64,000 nucleotides of DNA from Siphonodentalium dalli (GCA_032622095.1 CP136064.1:173052310-173116309), one strand, 5' to 3'. Shown: positions 10,477-22,842, numbered from the stretch's first letter. The notes: a model not told the origin generated them from the letters alone. Translations and numbers: made by a program.

Positions 10477-11160
10477 CATTGGTGAATGACAGTGAAAATA
10501 TAAATCATCAACTCGCGACCTATCGTGGGTCACTCGTTGAAAACAGATACCCCCATCGCCAGTCATTCATGAGATAATTATGGTATTCACTCAAAAACCA
10601 TAGATAAATATTCTTTATGAATTATGTGTATTAAACTGAAAAAGGAGAAAAAGGCGATTGATATTCTTACTACAGGTTCAATGAAGTTCTTAAAGGTGTT
10701 GATGAGTCTAATGTAACGATGCAAATTGATGAATGAAACATGCCAGCCGCATCTGAAAAAATAAGAATCAAGTTGAGATGAAAATTTTCTTTGCGCGTCC
10801 AAGTGAGGATATTGAAATATGCGTAAATGAAGTATCACAAAACCATTATTAAATTAGATTCAATATAAATTGTCTGACTATTTATTTCTATAACTTTGAT
10901 ATCATAACTTAGTTTTCATTTGTTATGCGACAATTTTGAGACATGTCACCTGTGAGTAGATAAATTTTACATTTGTTTCCAGGCAAACACATTTATTAGA
11001 CGCATGCAAATTCCTCTAGTTCATAGAGACTATTAGAGAGCATTCGATTTGCCCAACAAATCATGTGTACACGGAATAAAAACTCACAGTATCCATACAT
11101 GAGAACAAACATAAATATTAGTATTCTCTATATGAAAGATTTTTTCTTCTGATGCCCCTT
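9138..11160. other. Non-coding stretch with low-complexity tracts
   Basis: No gene recognised. Contents: a T/G-rich stretch of degenerate GGGATTTTGAAATTTT-like repeats (about 9660-9840), a cluster of AGCCGGCT and CAGCCACGAA motifs (about 10060-10180), and a (TA)n tract (10427-10475). A motif ATAAAGAGCG lies on the minus strand near 9415. It is unknown whether the palindromic element continues into the first part. Confidence 0.6.
10427..10475. repeat. (TA)n microsatellite
   Basis: About 47 bases of alternating TA, seen directly. Confidence 0.95.
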
Positions 11161-11167
11161 GAATTAT

Positions 11168-12750
11168 TCATATGTAAAAATTCAAGAATTCAGAGTGTAC
11201 ATTATTGGCATTGTCAAACATATAATTTGCAGATAGATTGTTGTTGTTAACATTTGGAATGGTATATTGTTGATAGTCATTAATCCTTGAATTGGAGCTA
11301 AATCTTGCGCTTTGAATTTCAGGCCTGTCATACTCATCATAGTTTTTCATTCCCAAGAATGGATTGAGGTGGGATTTATTCTCACAATATTTCTTCTTCC
11401 TTTAGCATTGAAATGAATTCCATCTCCTACAAACAAGCTTGAATTTGAGGAGAAAATATAACTGTTTTGTACCAAGTGTATGCCCTTATATCCCTCAATT
11501 AAGTTTGCACACATGTTGTTGTATTCGTCCACTCGATCGTTATAATCATCCTTACGAATTCTTACGAACAATATGAATTTGTAATCCCATGTCCAACATA
11601 GACAAATAGTCTAATAAACTTTTCATTTCATCTTTTGCTTATTTTGCATCCTCCTCTGATATGTTATTGCTTCCTACTACAAAAACTATGTGTTCCGGTA
11701 TTTCATTAAGGTTCCGAATCAATTTATCTGCACGTTGGGTTTTTTTCTCACCGGGTCCGAGCACTGTATTGTTCAACTTCTGATGCTTATACATCCAATA
11801 TGGTCTTAAATTATTGCCATGAGTCTGTTATCATTAAAATTCCATTCTCTTTAGTCTTGAGTTTCATATCAACTTGTGGTTTACCTGATTTTGGAATTAT
11901 TCTTTCTACATGTGTTGTATTAGTATAATTCAAGTTTCCTTTCTGTTTTACATCCCTAATTTAATTATCTCCAACCACTGATTGTTTTCTGTCTCCTTAT
12001 GTCGGTTGACTATCTATGATAAATCATTTCTTTCTTTAATCACTTTCTGATATTCTTGTTGTTGTCTTTCAATTATCCCAAGCAATTCAGACTTTTCTTT
12101 CTTCAATTGTACAATTTCAACTCTTTGTAATTTACAAATCATTCACATATTAGGCGATCTAATTCATTATGCAGGTCAAGTATGCCTTCTCTATTTTCGC
12201 AAATTCTTCCCTCTAGTCTTTGCATTGCTGACATCATTTTACTAACATTTGTTTCAGATGCTCCTTAGGGATTGTATGTTCTTGAGGTGTAGACGTTAAT
12301 AGCGGTATTGGTGACATATTTTCTTGAACAGGTACTAGTAGCTGGATTTCATCATCCTTTAGGTTTGTTGTTTGTGCGATTGATATGTGAAGAAGATTAT
12401 TCAACAGAGATTCATCCACAGAACTTGGGTCTGTCTTATTATCTTCAACAATAGAGATACCGGTATTGGGATTGGAACTTGTAATGCTGGTAATGTTAGA
12501 TTCCTTTGAAGTCAGAGAGTCAACAATGGATTTCAAGTAGGAGAACTCATCTTCCACCAGGGTAGGTATTGGTGAACCTTGTACTGTGTTGTGTTTTTGC
12601 AAAGGTATGGAAAGTTAGTAACTTTTCTGACTGCTTAGGTGTGTGCAGACTTGTGCCAGTGCTATTAACACTGGGGCTTGACAATCCATTGATTGAGTCC
12701 GAATTATCCCGAATTAGTTGGATGAAGATTTCATTTACAGGTTCATCATC
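11168..12750 (-). pseudogene. Decayed retroelement ORF1-like gene with SGNH-hydrolase-like domain
   Basis: Read on the minus strand, three broken frames form one N-to-C series: a Ser/Thr-rich N-terminal part (12602-12234), a Lys/Glu/Asn-rich coiled-coil-like part, then blocks of an SGNH/GDSL esterase-like fold. Block I appears as ILMITDSW (about 11840), a GxND-like block as HIVFVVGSNN (about 11665), and the catalytic Asp-x-x-His block as VGDGIHFNAKGRRN (about 11420). Stops and frameshifts interrupt it. SGNH domains are known in ORF1 proteins of some LINEs (CR1 type) and other retroelements; that origin is inferred. The last ORF (11356-11168, Asn-rich) may be its C-terminus. Upstream of 12750 the minus frame overlaps a competing plus-strand reading. 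Confidence 0.5.
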
Positions 12751-12755
12751 CTTGA

Positions 12756-12960
12756 TTGTATCAACCCATTTGCAATGTGCTCGGTAGGTTATTCTGGGGA
12801 ATTCTTGCTGACAAATATTCATGTAAGGTAGGAACAAATTATATACCTTCTTTTGGCACCAGCTCTTGTGGCAAGCTTTGGTTCACTATTTTATTGTATG
12901 ACAATGAATATAGCTTATATATTGTTGCATTGGGGGCATCGACCGGGGACATATAATTAA
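12756..12960 (+). pseudogene. Remnant exon of an OFA-type MFS transporter
   Basis: The plus-strand frame encodes NVLGRLFWGILADKYSCK followed by a possible GTAGGA donor at about 12831. This matches the second-half MFS motif A segment of OFA-family transporters (GRxxWGxLADKxS), which is the part missing from the two transporter genes in this window. An in-frame TGA lies just before it, and no good flanking exons were found. The downstream TSSCGKLWF resembles the next family segment but is weak. It is likely a stranded, decayed piece. The antisense ORF over the same bases is the competing reading. Confidence 0.38.
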
Positions 12961-13007
12961 TGATCCGATATGCATGATGCAAAATTAGTCAGAATATCCT
13001 AATGCCA

Positions 13008-13190
13008 GCGCATTCTCTTATATATGCGAGGCTCAGATAGGGAGCCTAGCATACATACGATAATGCACTGGCTTACAGAGTCAGTGCATTCTCTTATGTA
13101 CGCAAGTCTCCCATATAAGGAACCTAGCATATGTAAGCAAGGCTCCCTATATATGAGACTCGCATATATAACAGAATGCATTGGCGCAGG
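13008..13190. repeat. Imperfect hairpin repeats (GCATTCTCTTATATATGCGAG family)
   Basis: Two adjoining diverged copies of the palindromic unit whose perfect versions are at 23603-23671 and 23727-23795. Each opens with GCCAGYGCATTCTCTTATR-like sequence and closes with its complement. No gene is present. Confidence 0.75.
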
Positions 13191-13386
13191 GTTTTCAAAA
13201 AAATCCCAGGAAGCTCCAGAAGGGCTAACCAATACTGAGGTTGTTTTACTCTATAGGTGTATTTTTAAAATAAATGTGACTCTTTGTCCTCATTATCACC
13301 AACATATATAATTCCTTTCAAATAAGAATGGGTAATTCCGTTATTGAATGTCACTAATCCTTGTTTAAAACCCAAATCCATGCATA

Positions 13387-14936
13387 CAGTAATGCCCTAA
13401 ATAATCGACTCCTTAACCACAGCAGAATTATGGGTAACTTTTCAGGATTTAGTCGGAAATATGGCGTGTGAATGGCAACACTCCATATTTCCGACTAAAA
13501 GGAGTCGATTATATAGGGCATTGCTGTATATAACGTATTCTTTCAGTTTTGCTTGTTGATGATGAATGTGTCAGAGTTAATAAATCCCCCCCCTGCTCAA
13601 ACTTATCACAAATTCGTTACTGAGTATTTCTCGTACGATAATTTCACGCGCCGATAACAATACCACGTACGTCGACTTTGACATAATCAGCGCTAATTAC
13701 AACATATGTCGTAAATGGGTAGCCTTCGGCAAATTTCTAAAACCTGTTAAAACATTATACAATGGAGTCTCGTTGCGTCATAGTTATTATCGCAAAAAGC
13801 CCATTTATGAATAGTCGCTCGAATTAAGAATATATTGTGTAAAAAGATCCAGATTATCGAAACAAATAATTCATGGGAATATATTGTTAGCGGCTTTCTC
13901 TACATATCTGTAATTACGTAATCACCTATGTTGTAACAACGGTTACGGTCTTGGTAACGAAATCACACCTGTCAAGTTATAACCAATCGCGAACTGCATC
14001 GAAAAAAATATAAAAAGCTACGGTAATTAAGGATAGAAAACACTAGAGAGATTCAGAATTTGGAAGATTGCTGTCGGACAAGTTTACCCGTCGGGCTGCA
14101 TGCTATGCGGTCCGGCGGGGTCATTATATGCTAGACAGATGTTATGTGTATATATATATATATTGTTGCTGCTGTTACATCTGTTTATCCATGTACAAAT
14201 TAAAACGACTAATTCCTCAAGATTTGTACACTTCTTCTAACCCGGAACATCTACACGGAAAATCTTCTACTGGACACGGAACACGCTCTACGCAACAGTC
14301 TGTGTTTCATTCGTATACATATCCGCAAACCAGAGCTTATTCCCCTTCTAAAGAGGCTCTACTGTATTTCTACTAGACTCGGAAAACAGCTCTCCTAAAA
14401 ATGGCCTGCTGACTGTGTTGGTTCTATCCATCACAATGACAGAACTTGGTGGCAAATACATGCTGCTAGTGTGGCAATATCTAGTATCTGGGACATGATT
14501 CGGGATATTCTCTCTGATGCCTCTATCACTAACTTCGGAATAGTGTTCACGGCCATGGTTAGATTTTATATTGACTGCATACAAGGCCTAATTAGTTTCA
14601 TGTACTTAATACAAAGTTATCAATATAAACTAATTCGCAATCCTCAATGGTATTATTTATATGTATACTCGACGTGGACACTGAAATGCTGAATTTTTAC
14701 CCTTTGCCTCAACAAATTTGTAACACCAATGTGCACCGTAACACATCGTACGGAATCGTAACAAAATCGACACGGAAGGAGGTATGACGTAATAGCTTAT
14801 ACATATACGAGCATTGAGTTGTTATTAAAGAAGTATTCATTGTTCCATCGGACCAGATTTTTATCTAAATGCTATAACTTTAAAAGTTACCCATTATTCT
14901 ACTGTGGTTAAGAAGTCGATTAATTAGAGCATTACT
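13387..14936. mobile_element. TIR element with TA target site (pogo/Tc-mariner-like)
   Basis: The left end CAGTAATGCCCTAAATAATC and the right end (14880-14936) are inverted repeats over about 57 bp with few mismatches. TA flanks both outer ends (13385-86 and 14937-38). CAGT termini plus TA duplication are typical of Tc1/mariner and pogo. A nested end at 13500-13526 makes a 140-bp MITE-like unit (13387-13526) with its own TA. The interior has no transposase; a TATAAAAAG at about 14008 and ATTAAAG at about 14826 hint at an LTR-like insert but are not conclusive. Confidence 0.55.
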
Positions 14937-16180
14937 GTATGTACATGTGCACATTCCAGGTCTCATTCTCGCGATGATATTCAACAAGAAGATCAACGGG
15001 AGAGATGTATAGATCTAGAACAACACGAGGCGGGTTGAATCATTAACGACATATCGGCTCATGGGGACGCATATGCGCATGTTCCATGTAAAAATGGCTG
15101 AGATTAAAGTATCATTTATTCATTCACACCAGCAACTCGCAGCATATATAATCACGATGGGGAATCACGTGGTTTCGAAATGCCCAAGGCGATCGCAAAC
15201 ACGACCAGGGGCCTATACTATAGAATTACAATTGCCGTGTTTCTCCACGTGGACAGCGTTAGTCGGTAATTTCCCAGTCTTGTAAAGCTATATATAGACT
15301 TGTGTTCTATAGTACTCGAGCAATTGTGTTATTGTAAATTCCTTGCATTGGATATTGGAATTTAACAATAGGCGATTTCCCTTTTTCACACCATACATCG
15401 TTGTGAACTGACTTATATAATGTTCTGGGAGAGCCATTCTGTAACTGGGATTCATTTCAGCAGCAAGCTGCTCGGTTTTTGTGGTGTTTGGAGTGTCCCA
15501 ACGCTGCATCTTTTTGTTATTCTATAGTACTCGAATTGTCTAACTTGGGGAAAAACAAGAACTCGCTTGACGGGCTGATAAATTACCAACTTAGGGAGTT
15601 CCATAGTACAGACATAACACAAATCGGATAGAACACGGTGTTAACATTACAAGTATACGAGGCTGAATTAGTGGTTGTCACCGCAATGAAACGCGTGCGA
15701 ATGTCGATATGTCGGATTATCGCTTTGTGTATTGCGCACTCATGCATTAACCCTTTCCCGACGTGCGAAGTTTCACCGGGTCAATAAAATCGTAGTCATA
15801 TTGAGATGATGGGTTCAAATTACGCATGGGCGTAGATAGATATATTTTGAGATGGGGTTCATAAACATAGACAAATTGGCTTTGATAAATAAGGGTTTGC
15901 ACATGCATTATGTTGTGACGGGGGCGATTCTCATCAAAATACTCAACAATTGGGAATGTCACACAGGGACGTTCAATGGGTGTTGGCGCATCACAATAAT
16001 CTTCGTCCCAAAGTTAGTGATGATTGATTTATGTGGTAAATGGCAATTAGTTCAGAAGTTTCGATCGGTTGGAATTGTTGGTTTGGGGATTTCTAACAGT
16101 TGGAAATCTTGAGTAACCATTGCAGAATTTCAACCGAATGGGGTGCAAATATAGTTTTATGGTTCAGGGAGGAATATATA
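14937..16180. other. Non-coding stretch
   Basis: No gene or RNA recognised. A single TTAACCCTTTCCC end-like motif at about 15748 resembles piggyBac-type termini, but no partner end was found. Short ORFs here have no family signature. Confidence 0.5.
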
Positions 16181-16181
16181 T

Positions 16182-16287
16182 ATGACACTTCCCGTAGGTA
16201 GCAAGTTTGAGCTCAATCGGCATTCCCTGGAATATGACACTTCCCGTAGGTAGCAAGTTTGAGCTCAATCGGCATTCCCTGGAATTT
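16182..16287. repeat. 53-bp tandem duplication
   Basis: The block starting at ATGACACTTCCCGTAGGTAG and ending at CATTCCCTGGAAT is present twice in direct succession, practically identical. Confidence 0.85.
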
Positions 16288-16508
16288 CCCAGTCACCAAC
16301 GCGGCGTAATTTTGGTACATATATAGAGACCAATTGTCCATCGGCTGTCATGTGTAGTAAAGATGTCTTATAAGCCGACATTGCCGTGGGGATGCCCGTT
16401 CCTACACGCGTTTTCGATTCTATGAAGTACCCACATATATACACACACATAGTCTCAAATTATATAGTAGACTAGCCGATGAGCCCGACGTTGTCCGGGC
16501 TATTCAAA

Positions 16509-16905
16509 AACCAAATTTCAAGTCGATAGCTCTACCCGTTTCCGAGAGCTGGTCTGCGATAGCTCTACCCGTTTCCGAGATCTGGTCTGCGCATGCGCGA
16601 AGCTGGCGTCGCACGGGCTCGGCGACCCGATAAAATTCGTATCCGGGGCAATATACATTCACATACCAAATTTCAAGTCGATAGCTCCACCCGTTTCCGA
16701 GATCTCGTCTGCGCATGCGCGAAGCTGGCGTCGCACGGGCTCGGCGACCCGATAAAATTCGTATCCGGGGCAAGATACATTCACATACCAAATTTCAAGT
16801 CGATAGCTCCACCCGTTTCCGAGATATCGTCTGCGCATGCGCGAAGCGGGCGCCACACGGGCTCGCCAATACGACAACGTCCACCGCCTGGTCAAACTAC
16901 ACACA
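16509..16905. repeat. 122-bp tandem repeat, about three copies
   Basis: Copies start at ACCAAATTTCAAGTCGATAG near 16510, 16665 and 16787. The first contains an extra 33-bp internal duplication (GATAGCTCTACCCGTTTCCG). It is preceded by CTAGCCGATGAGCCCGACG (16471-16490) and followed by a CAAACATACAGA simple repeat (16960-17000), a layout common at ends of dispersed invertebrate repeats. Confidence 0.8.
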
Positions 16906-17772
16906 CGTACCAAGTTTGGTCCCGATCGGTCGAGAATCGTAGATTTGTATAAATGACAAACATACAGACAAACATACAGACAAACATACAGACAGACAGA
17001 GGTCTTCAAAATATATATGAGATTGGCAGATTCCAGTAGTTTTATAACGGTATATCTGGGGAGAAATCTGATGCTATATTCGTGATTATCTGGGATGATT
17101 TCGGTATATACTGTAAAAACAAAGCGCGCCATCCGTGCTCGCAGGGTTGGTCAGAAACAAATGTTTTTTAAATTTAATTTATGTTTTTTTATTCTAATTG
17201 ACACAGGCTCGCTATAACCCCGGTATCAATAACGTACGCGGCATTGGAAGGGTCATGTTAACTTCCGCCTGGACCCACGTGGCGTGACGTAATTCACAAC
17301 CACGTGTATTAACCTCGCGACCGCGACACACACAATGGCCCGATAATGGGCACACGTTCCCTGGCATTTCCCAGAAGATATTCATGGGGAGGTCAAGTGA
17401 CCAATTTTGAAATTTGCTGGTCGCATTCGTCTGTATGTCTGAGGAATTCTCGGCTAGATATTGTTACCAACATGACATATTTAAATTAATCCCGCCGTGT
17501 ACCCAACACCAACGGCAACGCGACATGTGCTGCGTTCTAAAAATAGGTCGATTGCAGTGGATTCGTACAGATGACGAAATATGAGTGCGACAGATAATAT
17601 TGTTTGATCGAAAGCATTTGAATTAATACGTCGCAAAACTCGCCTTGATGTTGGCTAATAGATATTTGTCCCTGCTAGGTGTTGGTAATGTCGTCACACA
17701 ACACGCTCATGTATGTATACAGTCTTACACGCACACGCCGAGACCCAGACGTAAGAATGACATTAGGCATAT

Positions 17773-20700
17773 GGGTGATTCTACGGTAACTGAGCAAAAC
17801 ACTGTCCAATGGGCACAATTTACCACAAGACAAGCACTGCTCATCACGAGCAAGTACAATGGCCATCATTTTAAAACTGAGAATCCAGGCATTAATTAGA
17901 TACCAAAATTAAGTGACTACCATACTCCGGTATGGGTCTTAGGCATGACGATAACCGGAAAGATACCATGAAAATGCATGTCCCAGAGCAGACACGCCCA
18001 ATTTCTCCGATTTTACTTATGCACTGGTGAATGTGTATTCAAAACCGAAATCCACCTTCTGGTGTGGAATTTTGCAAGGAATCTAATGCCACCAAAATTA
18101 TACAGAGATACCAAAGAAGCATCCAACAAAAAGCTATTTATTTGTCCCAAAAACGTTGTCCCATGATCCAGAATCATTACACTAACGCGAGCCTAAAATG
18201 TGTTGCCACGTTTCCCTTTGGTGTCAGCTGTATATCACCTCTGTCGCAACGTGAATGGAAACTTCCATGTTAACAATAACAAAATATGTTTCCTGAGTAT
18301 TCGTAAAATTCTCAGGGAAATTAACATTTGAATCGCCGGATTTTGTACCGTATATTTATTCACCGTCATTACACTAACGCGGAACACTAAAATACTATAT
18401 GCATTGACTGAACATTAAACAGTTTTGATAAAAGCGTCTGAGGTAAGCGTGTTCATAAACTAGTTGAATGGTTTGGTTGTCGATATTCAAAATTGTTATC
18501 ACATGATGAACGCGAAATCGTCATTACACTAACGCGTCATTACATTAACGTTGTTTGTGTTAATGTAATGACGCTGCGTTGGTGTAATAATGAGGTTTTC
18601 ATTATAGTCCAGGCTCATGGTGTAACAATTGTGCAAAATGTGATACAATCATGAAACTTGGCATATATGTTCCCCGTGCACTACTTATCATTTTCAGATA
18701 TGGAGGCAGTGGCGGCAGGTCCTTCCTTAGCAACTGTTGCTAGGCAACTGCCCAACATCGAATAAAAGCACATATGACTAATACTATGGCAGTTTTAACA
18801 AACTAAAATACGCCATGTATCATTTTAATGATGAAAACAATTATAATAGTTGTTGTCAGTGTGGGTCTGACAGGAAAATTACCATATTTCTTACCTACCA
18901 TGGTGATAACGGTTGCTAGGGACATACCCGAAATCGAAAATATGACATATGACTGCTATTATGGCAATTTTAACAAACTAGACTGCACCATGTAGCATTT
19001 TGTCGATGAAAACAATTATTTTTCTTTCCACAAAGGCATCGTCAACATACTTTTCTCTGTCCATGACGTAGATATATCATGTATACGGGCTGGGTCCATA
19101 AATGTCATACGTATAGACACCTGCTCATTCTTGGGTACAATGTCATATAATACCTTTATCGACCTGTGTCCCATGACCTACATATATGATCCCCGCTCCA
19201 TGGCCAGCCTGCAGCATGGTGGCATTGGTGCATGGAATATTCAAAGGGACCACCACCCACGATCTTAAAAGGGCATTGGCCAAATATCTATATATGTAGG
19301 TGGATACGTGGAATAACTGTCCGATGTGTCCATATAACCTAAAGTACATGTGGACATCCTATGAATCCATGATATACCGTACTACAGACAATGTGCATAA
19401 TATACATATACAATGTAGGCAGCTGAGTCCACGGCCTAACTATGGGTACCTGGTATTTACACCATGTAACAGCGCCATGGTCCTTCTGCGGTCAGAAACA
19501 ATTCGGGTTAGTTGCTAATATATCTAGTTCCAAGTTGTCATTTAACATTCGAAAAAAGTGAAGAGTGTTGTCATTTTCATATAACACACATAATAGTTCG
19601 ATAATATCTTCATAAGGTTTCTTGGACCAAAATATCCTGAGCTGTATCTGATTTCGCCCATCACTGTTTACGTGTGGAGAAGGCCAGCAAATGTTATGAC
19701 AACCTATACCCGGGAAGATTATCCCCACCTTCGAAGATACATACATGTAACAATTAACTTGTGTTTGACGGGCAGGGACGGGAATAAATGGTGGGAAGGT
19801 TGTCTCCGCAATTATGTATCCAGTTGTTCCCTTTCATCACCAGATTTTTGTTGGCGAGGGGAGGGGTGGAAGCTCAAAGGATTTTTCAGCACTTTAAGGG
19901 AGAAGGCAATCCGCACGAAGTAACTCTCGCGAACACTCATAAGTTTAGAACGTGAAACCCTGGTCTCCTTTAAACTTCTATATTTTCCTGAGTTAGAAAC
20001 TCGAAGTTGACGCTTCATATATGGGGTCCGGAATCGCTGTCAGAACATTGACGTTTACAACAAAAATTCCAGGGAAGGCCCACACCGGGCCCCTTATTTC
20101 GCGCACCACGCATTGACGCAATTTGGCTTCATTGACATCTTTAATTGATTGCATTTTCAATGAACTATAGAAAATCGAAATTGACACTGATGGGCTCTAG
20201 AATCATATCAAAGCAGTGATTTTTCACAAAGTTCCCCGATGGAGGCCGCCCAGGAATTTAGCTTCTATATTGGCACCTTAAACTGATTGTTTTTCTCAAT
20301 TAGAGATTCGAAATTGAGGCCCAGAATCGCTCTCGGTGCACTGAGTATACACATATTTCCCCAGGGGCGCTGCATGGGGTGGGCACCGGACCCAATCCGC
20401 AGGATGGGGCCACACGCACAATCTCTTACTCTACACTACGCGCATTCGGCATCAGATTCGTAACCGTCCACCACAAAAGCTGGCTACGGGATAATCCAAA
20501 CCAAAGCCTTCTGCTGATGGTCAATAGCGACCACTAACCATCAGTAGAAGTATCGGATTAGCTACGGGCTTGTTACACATCTGACAGCAACTTACCTCTA
20601 TGTTCATCATAATGTCCACACTTACCCCAAAAACACATATAAATGGTTATAATAGGTATCGTATAATATGTACATGCACCACTGGTGTCGCATGGTCATT

Positions 20701-21328
20701 TCATCAGCCATCTACTGCCCAACAGGAGGATACAACGTCATTACACTAACGGTGCGTCATTACACTAACAAAATCGTCATTACACTAACGCTAAGGATTA
20801 TCAGCTGAGTTATCCGAAATATATAACACAATGAATCTCCCATTCCATCGATTTATTCTTCGTGGGTGTTTAATATAATATGAATCATTATTTCCCATGA
20901 AAGTGGTTACGTCCGAGAATATTCAAGAAGTGTTCCGAAGAATGGGCGAAAAAATACACATGTTTGTGCCTCGAAAATTCAGATGAAGCTTTTATTTTCA
21001 GAACTAGAACCTCCCCGGCACTCCGAAAATTGCGAAGTTGCCAAGGAACGCGAATAACCATAATAAATGGCCATATCTTCGTAACTATACATGTGGTGCC
21101 TGCTTGAAGTGATGATAAAGTGCGTTAGTGTAATGACGTTTCTGGTTTACACTAACGGTCTAAAACAGACAAAATGAGAAAATAATCAGCAAATAATTTT
21201 TACCAACCACATTTCTCGAATATTTATGTCTAACTACACATAGTGTGCCCTATCATACACCACAGAACGAAGTTTGTATTTCTGATGTACCGGGATACTC
21301 AAATTGCTCAGTTACCGTAGAATCACCC
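17773..21328. mobile_element. 3.56 kb non-autonomous transposon with ATAT target duplication
   Basis: The left end GGGTGATTCTACGGTAACTG is mirrored at the right end (TTACCGTAGAATCACCC). ATAT flanks both sides (17769-17772, 21329-21332). The uninterrupted sequence is present at 22351-22363, proving the insertion. Both ends carry clusters of CGTCATTACACTAACG: near 18164, 18365, 18521 and 18535 on the left, and near 20734, 20751, 20773 and 21125 on the right. The interior has diverged direct repeats (about 18710-18830 and 18900-19015) and no recognisable transposase. The superfamily is not assigned. Confidence 0.82.
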
Positions 21329-21537
21329 ATATATGCTCTTTATCAACTACAATGCGATAGGAACGCTCTTTAACTATCAACGCGAATAACCCCCGCCGTG
21401 CCTTTGCGGTGATTTGGGAGTGGATAAAGGGTGCTCAGAGCTTCTCGAAAACACGACTACGGCGGTGTCGGTGTGATTTTACACTTACATACGAAATTTG
21501 ATCTCAATCTGTACCCGCGTTTTGGATTCTATGAAGT

Positions 21538-21565
<28 letters not shown>
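21538..21565. repeat. (CA)n/(TA)n microsatellite
   Basis: A CA run followed by a short TA run, within block A. A shorter version is in the second unit near 22564-22592. Confidence 0.9.
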
Positions 21566-21572
<7 letters not shown>

Positions 21573-22702
21573 CGAAGTCTCAAAATATATAGTATAGATT
21601 GGCAGATTCCAGTAGCTTTATAACGGTATATCTGGGGAGAAATCTGAGGCTATATTCGTGATTATCTGGGATGATTTCGGTATATACCAAAGTAAAAACA
21701 AAGCGCACCATCCGTGCTCGCAGGGTTGGTCAGAAACAAATGTTTTTAAAATTTAATTTATGTTTTTTATTCTAATTGACACGGGCTCGCTATAACTCAG
21801 GTATCACTAACGTACGCGGCATTGGAAGGGTCATGTTAACTTCCGCCTGGACCCCCGTGGCGTGACGTAATTCACAATTTTAACCACGTGTATTTACCTC
21901 GTGACCGCGACACACACAATGGCCCGATAATGGGCACACGTTCCCTGGCATTTCCCAGAAGATATTCACGGGGAGGTCAAGTGACCAATTTTGAAATTTG
22001 CTGGTCGCATTCGTCTGTATGTCTGAGGAATTCTCGGCTAGATATTGTTACCAACATGACATATTTAAATTAATCCCGCCGTGTACCCCATCACCAACGG
22101 CAACGCGACATGTGCTGCGTTCTAAAAATAGGTCGATTGCAGTGGATTCGTACAGATGACGAAATATGAGTGCGACAGATAATATTGTTTGATCGAAAGC
22201 ATTTGAATTAATACGTCGCAAAACTCGCCTTGATGTTGGGTAATAGATATTTGTCCCTGCTAGGTGTTGGTAATGTCGTCACACAACACGCTCATGTCTG
22301 CATACAGTCTTACACACACACGCCGAGACCCAGACGTAAGAATGACATTAGGCATATACGCTCTTTATCAACTACAATGCGATAGGAACGCTCTTTAACT
22401 ATCAACGCGAATAACCCCCGCCGTGCCTTTGCGGTGATTTGGGAGTGGATAAAGGGTGATCAGAGCTTCTCGAAAACACGACTACGGCGGTGTCGGTGTG
22501 ATTTTACACTTACATACGAAATTTGATCTCAATCTGTACACGCGTTTTGGATTCTATGAAGTACACACACACACACACCCTCACACACACATATATACGA
22601 AGTCTCAAAATATATAGTATAGATAGATAAAGATAATATATTCTTACAGTACATCGTTAGTTAGCAGGATGGATGAAACAGTACATATTCTAATCTGCTT
22701 AC

Positions 22703-22842
22703 ATATCGCCTTCGTCGTTTTCCGTTGGTGCTATTCCGTCCGGATTGATGTCCATAGCCTGTATAAATGAGAACAATAAAGGCGATATGCTGAATCCTGC
22801 TCCGATGATACCATTGACCAAACCCTTTCGATGTGGGAACCA
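22703..22842 (-). CDS. OFA-type transporter (minus gene) exon 4
   Basis: Acceptor TTTGCAG, then WFPHRKGLVNGIIGAGFSIS (TM5), ending in phase 2 before GTAAGC. It is 140 bp, exactly the length of plus-gene exon 4 ([12 protein letters not shown]). WFPxRKG is a family hallmark. Confidence 0.72.

Larger units (their letters stand above)
17021..22620. repeat. Tandem duplication of a ~1.03 kb unit, first copy interrupted
   Basis: Unit 1 is 17021-17772 plus 21329-21596; unit 2 is 21597-22620. Block B (starting GATTGGCAGATTCCAGTAG) is at 17021 and 21597. Block A (starting GCTCTTTATCAACTACAATG) is at about 21335 and 22360. The insertion at 17773-21328 splits unit 1. No coding capacity is recognised. 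Confidence 0.85.

Noticed and set aside
14000-14860. Solo LTR suggested by TATAAAAAG and a late ATTAAAG
   Set aside because: No TG..CA ends with a matching target duplication were found.
16480-17132. Overlapping ORFs in the 122-bp repeat region
   Set aside because: They arise because the repeat unit lacks stops in some frames; the Arg/Ala-rich products have no family signature.
19492-19746. Possible fifth exon of the minus transporter
   Set aside because: A YFGP-like start is seen in one frame, but the expected VPxxFLLxGG segment is absent and the region lies inside the 3.56 kb transposon.
21325-22620. A-B-A arrangement as a miniature LTR retrotransposon
   Set aside because: Block B also precedes the first A once the 3.56 kb insertion is removed, so it is a B-A tandem duplication, not LTR-internal-LTR.
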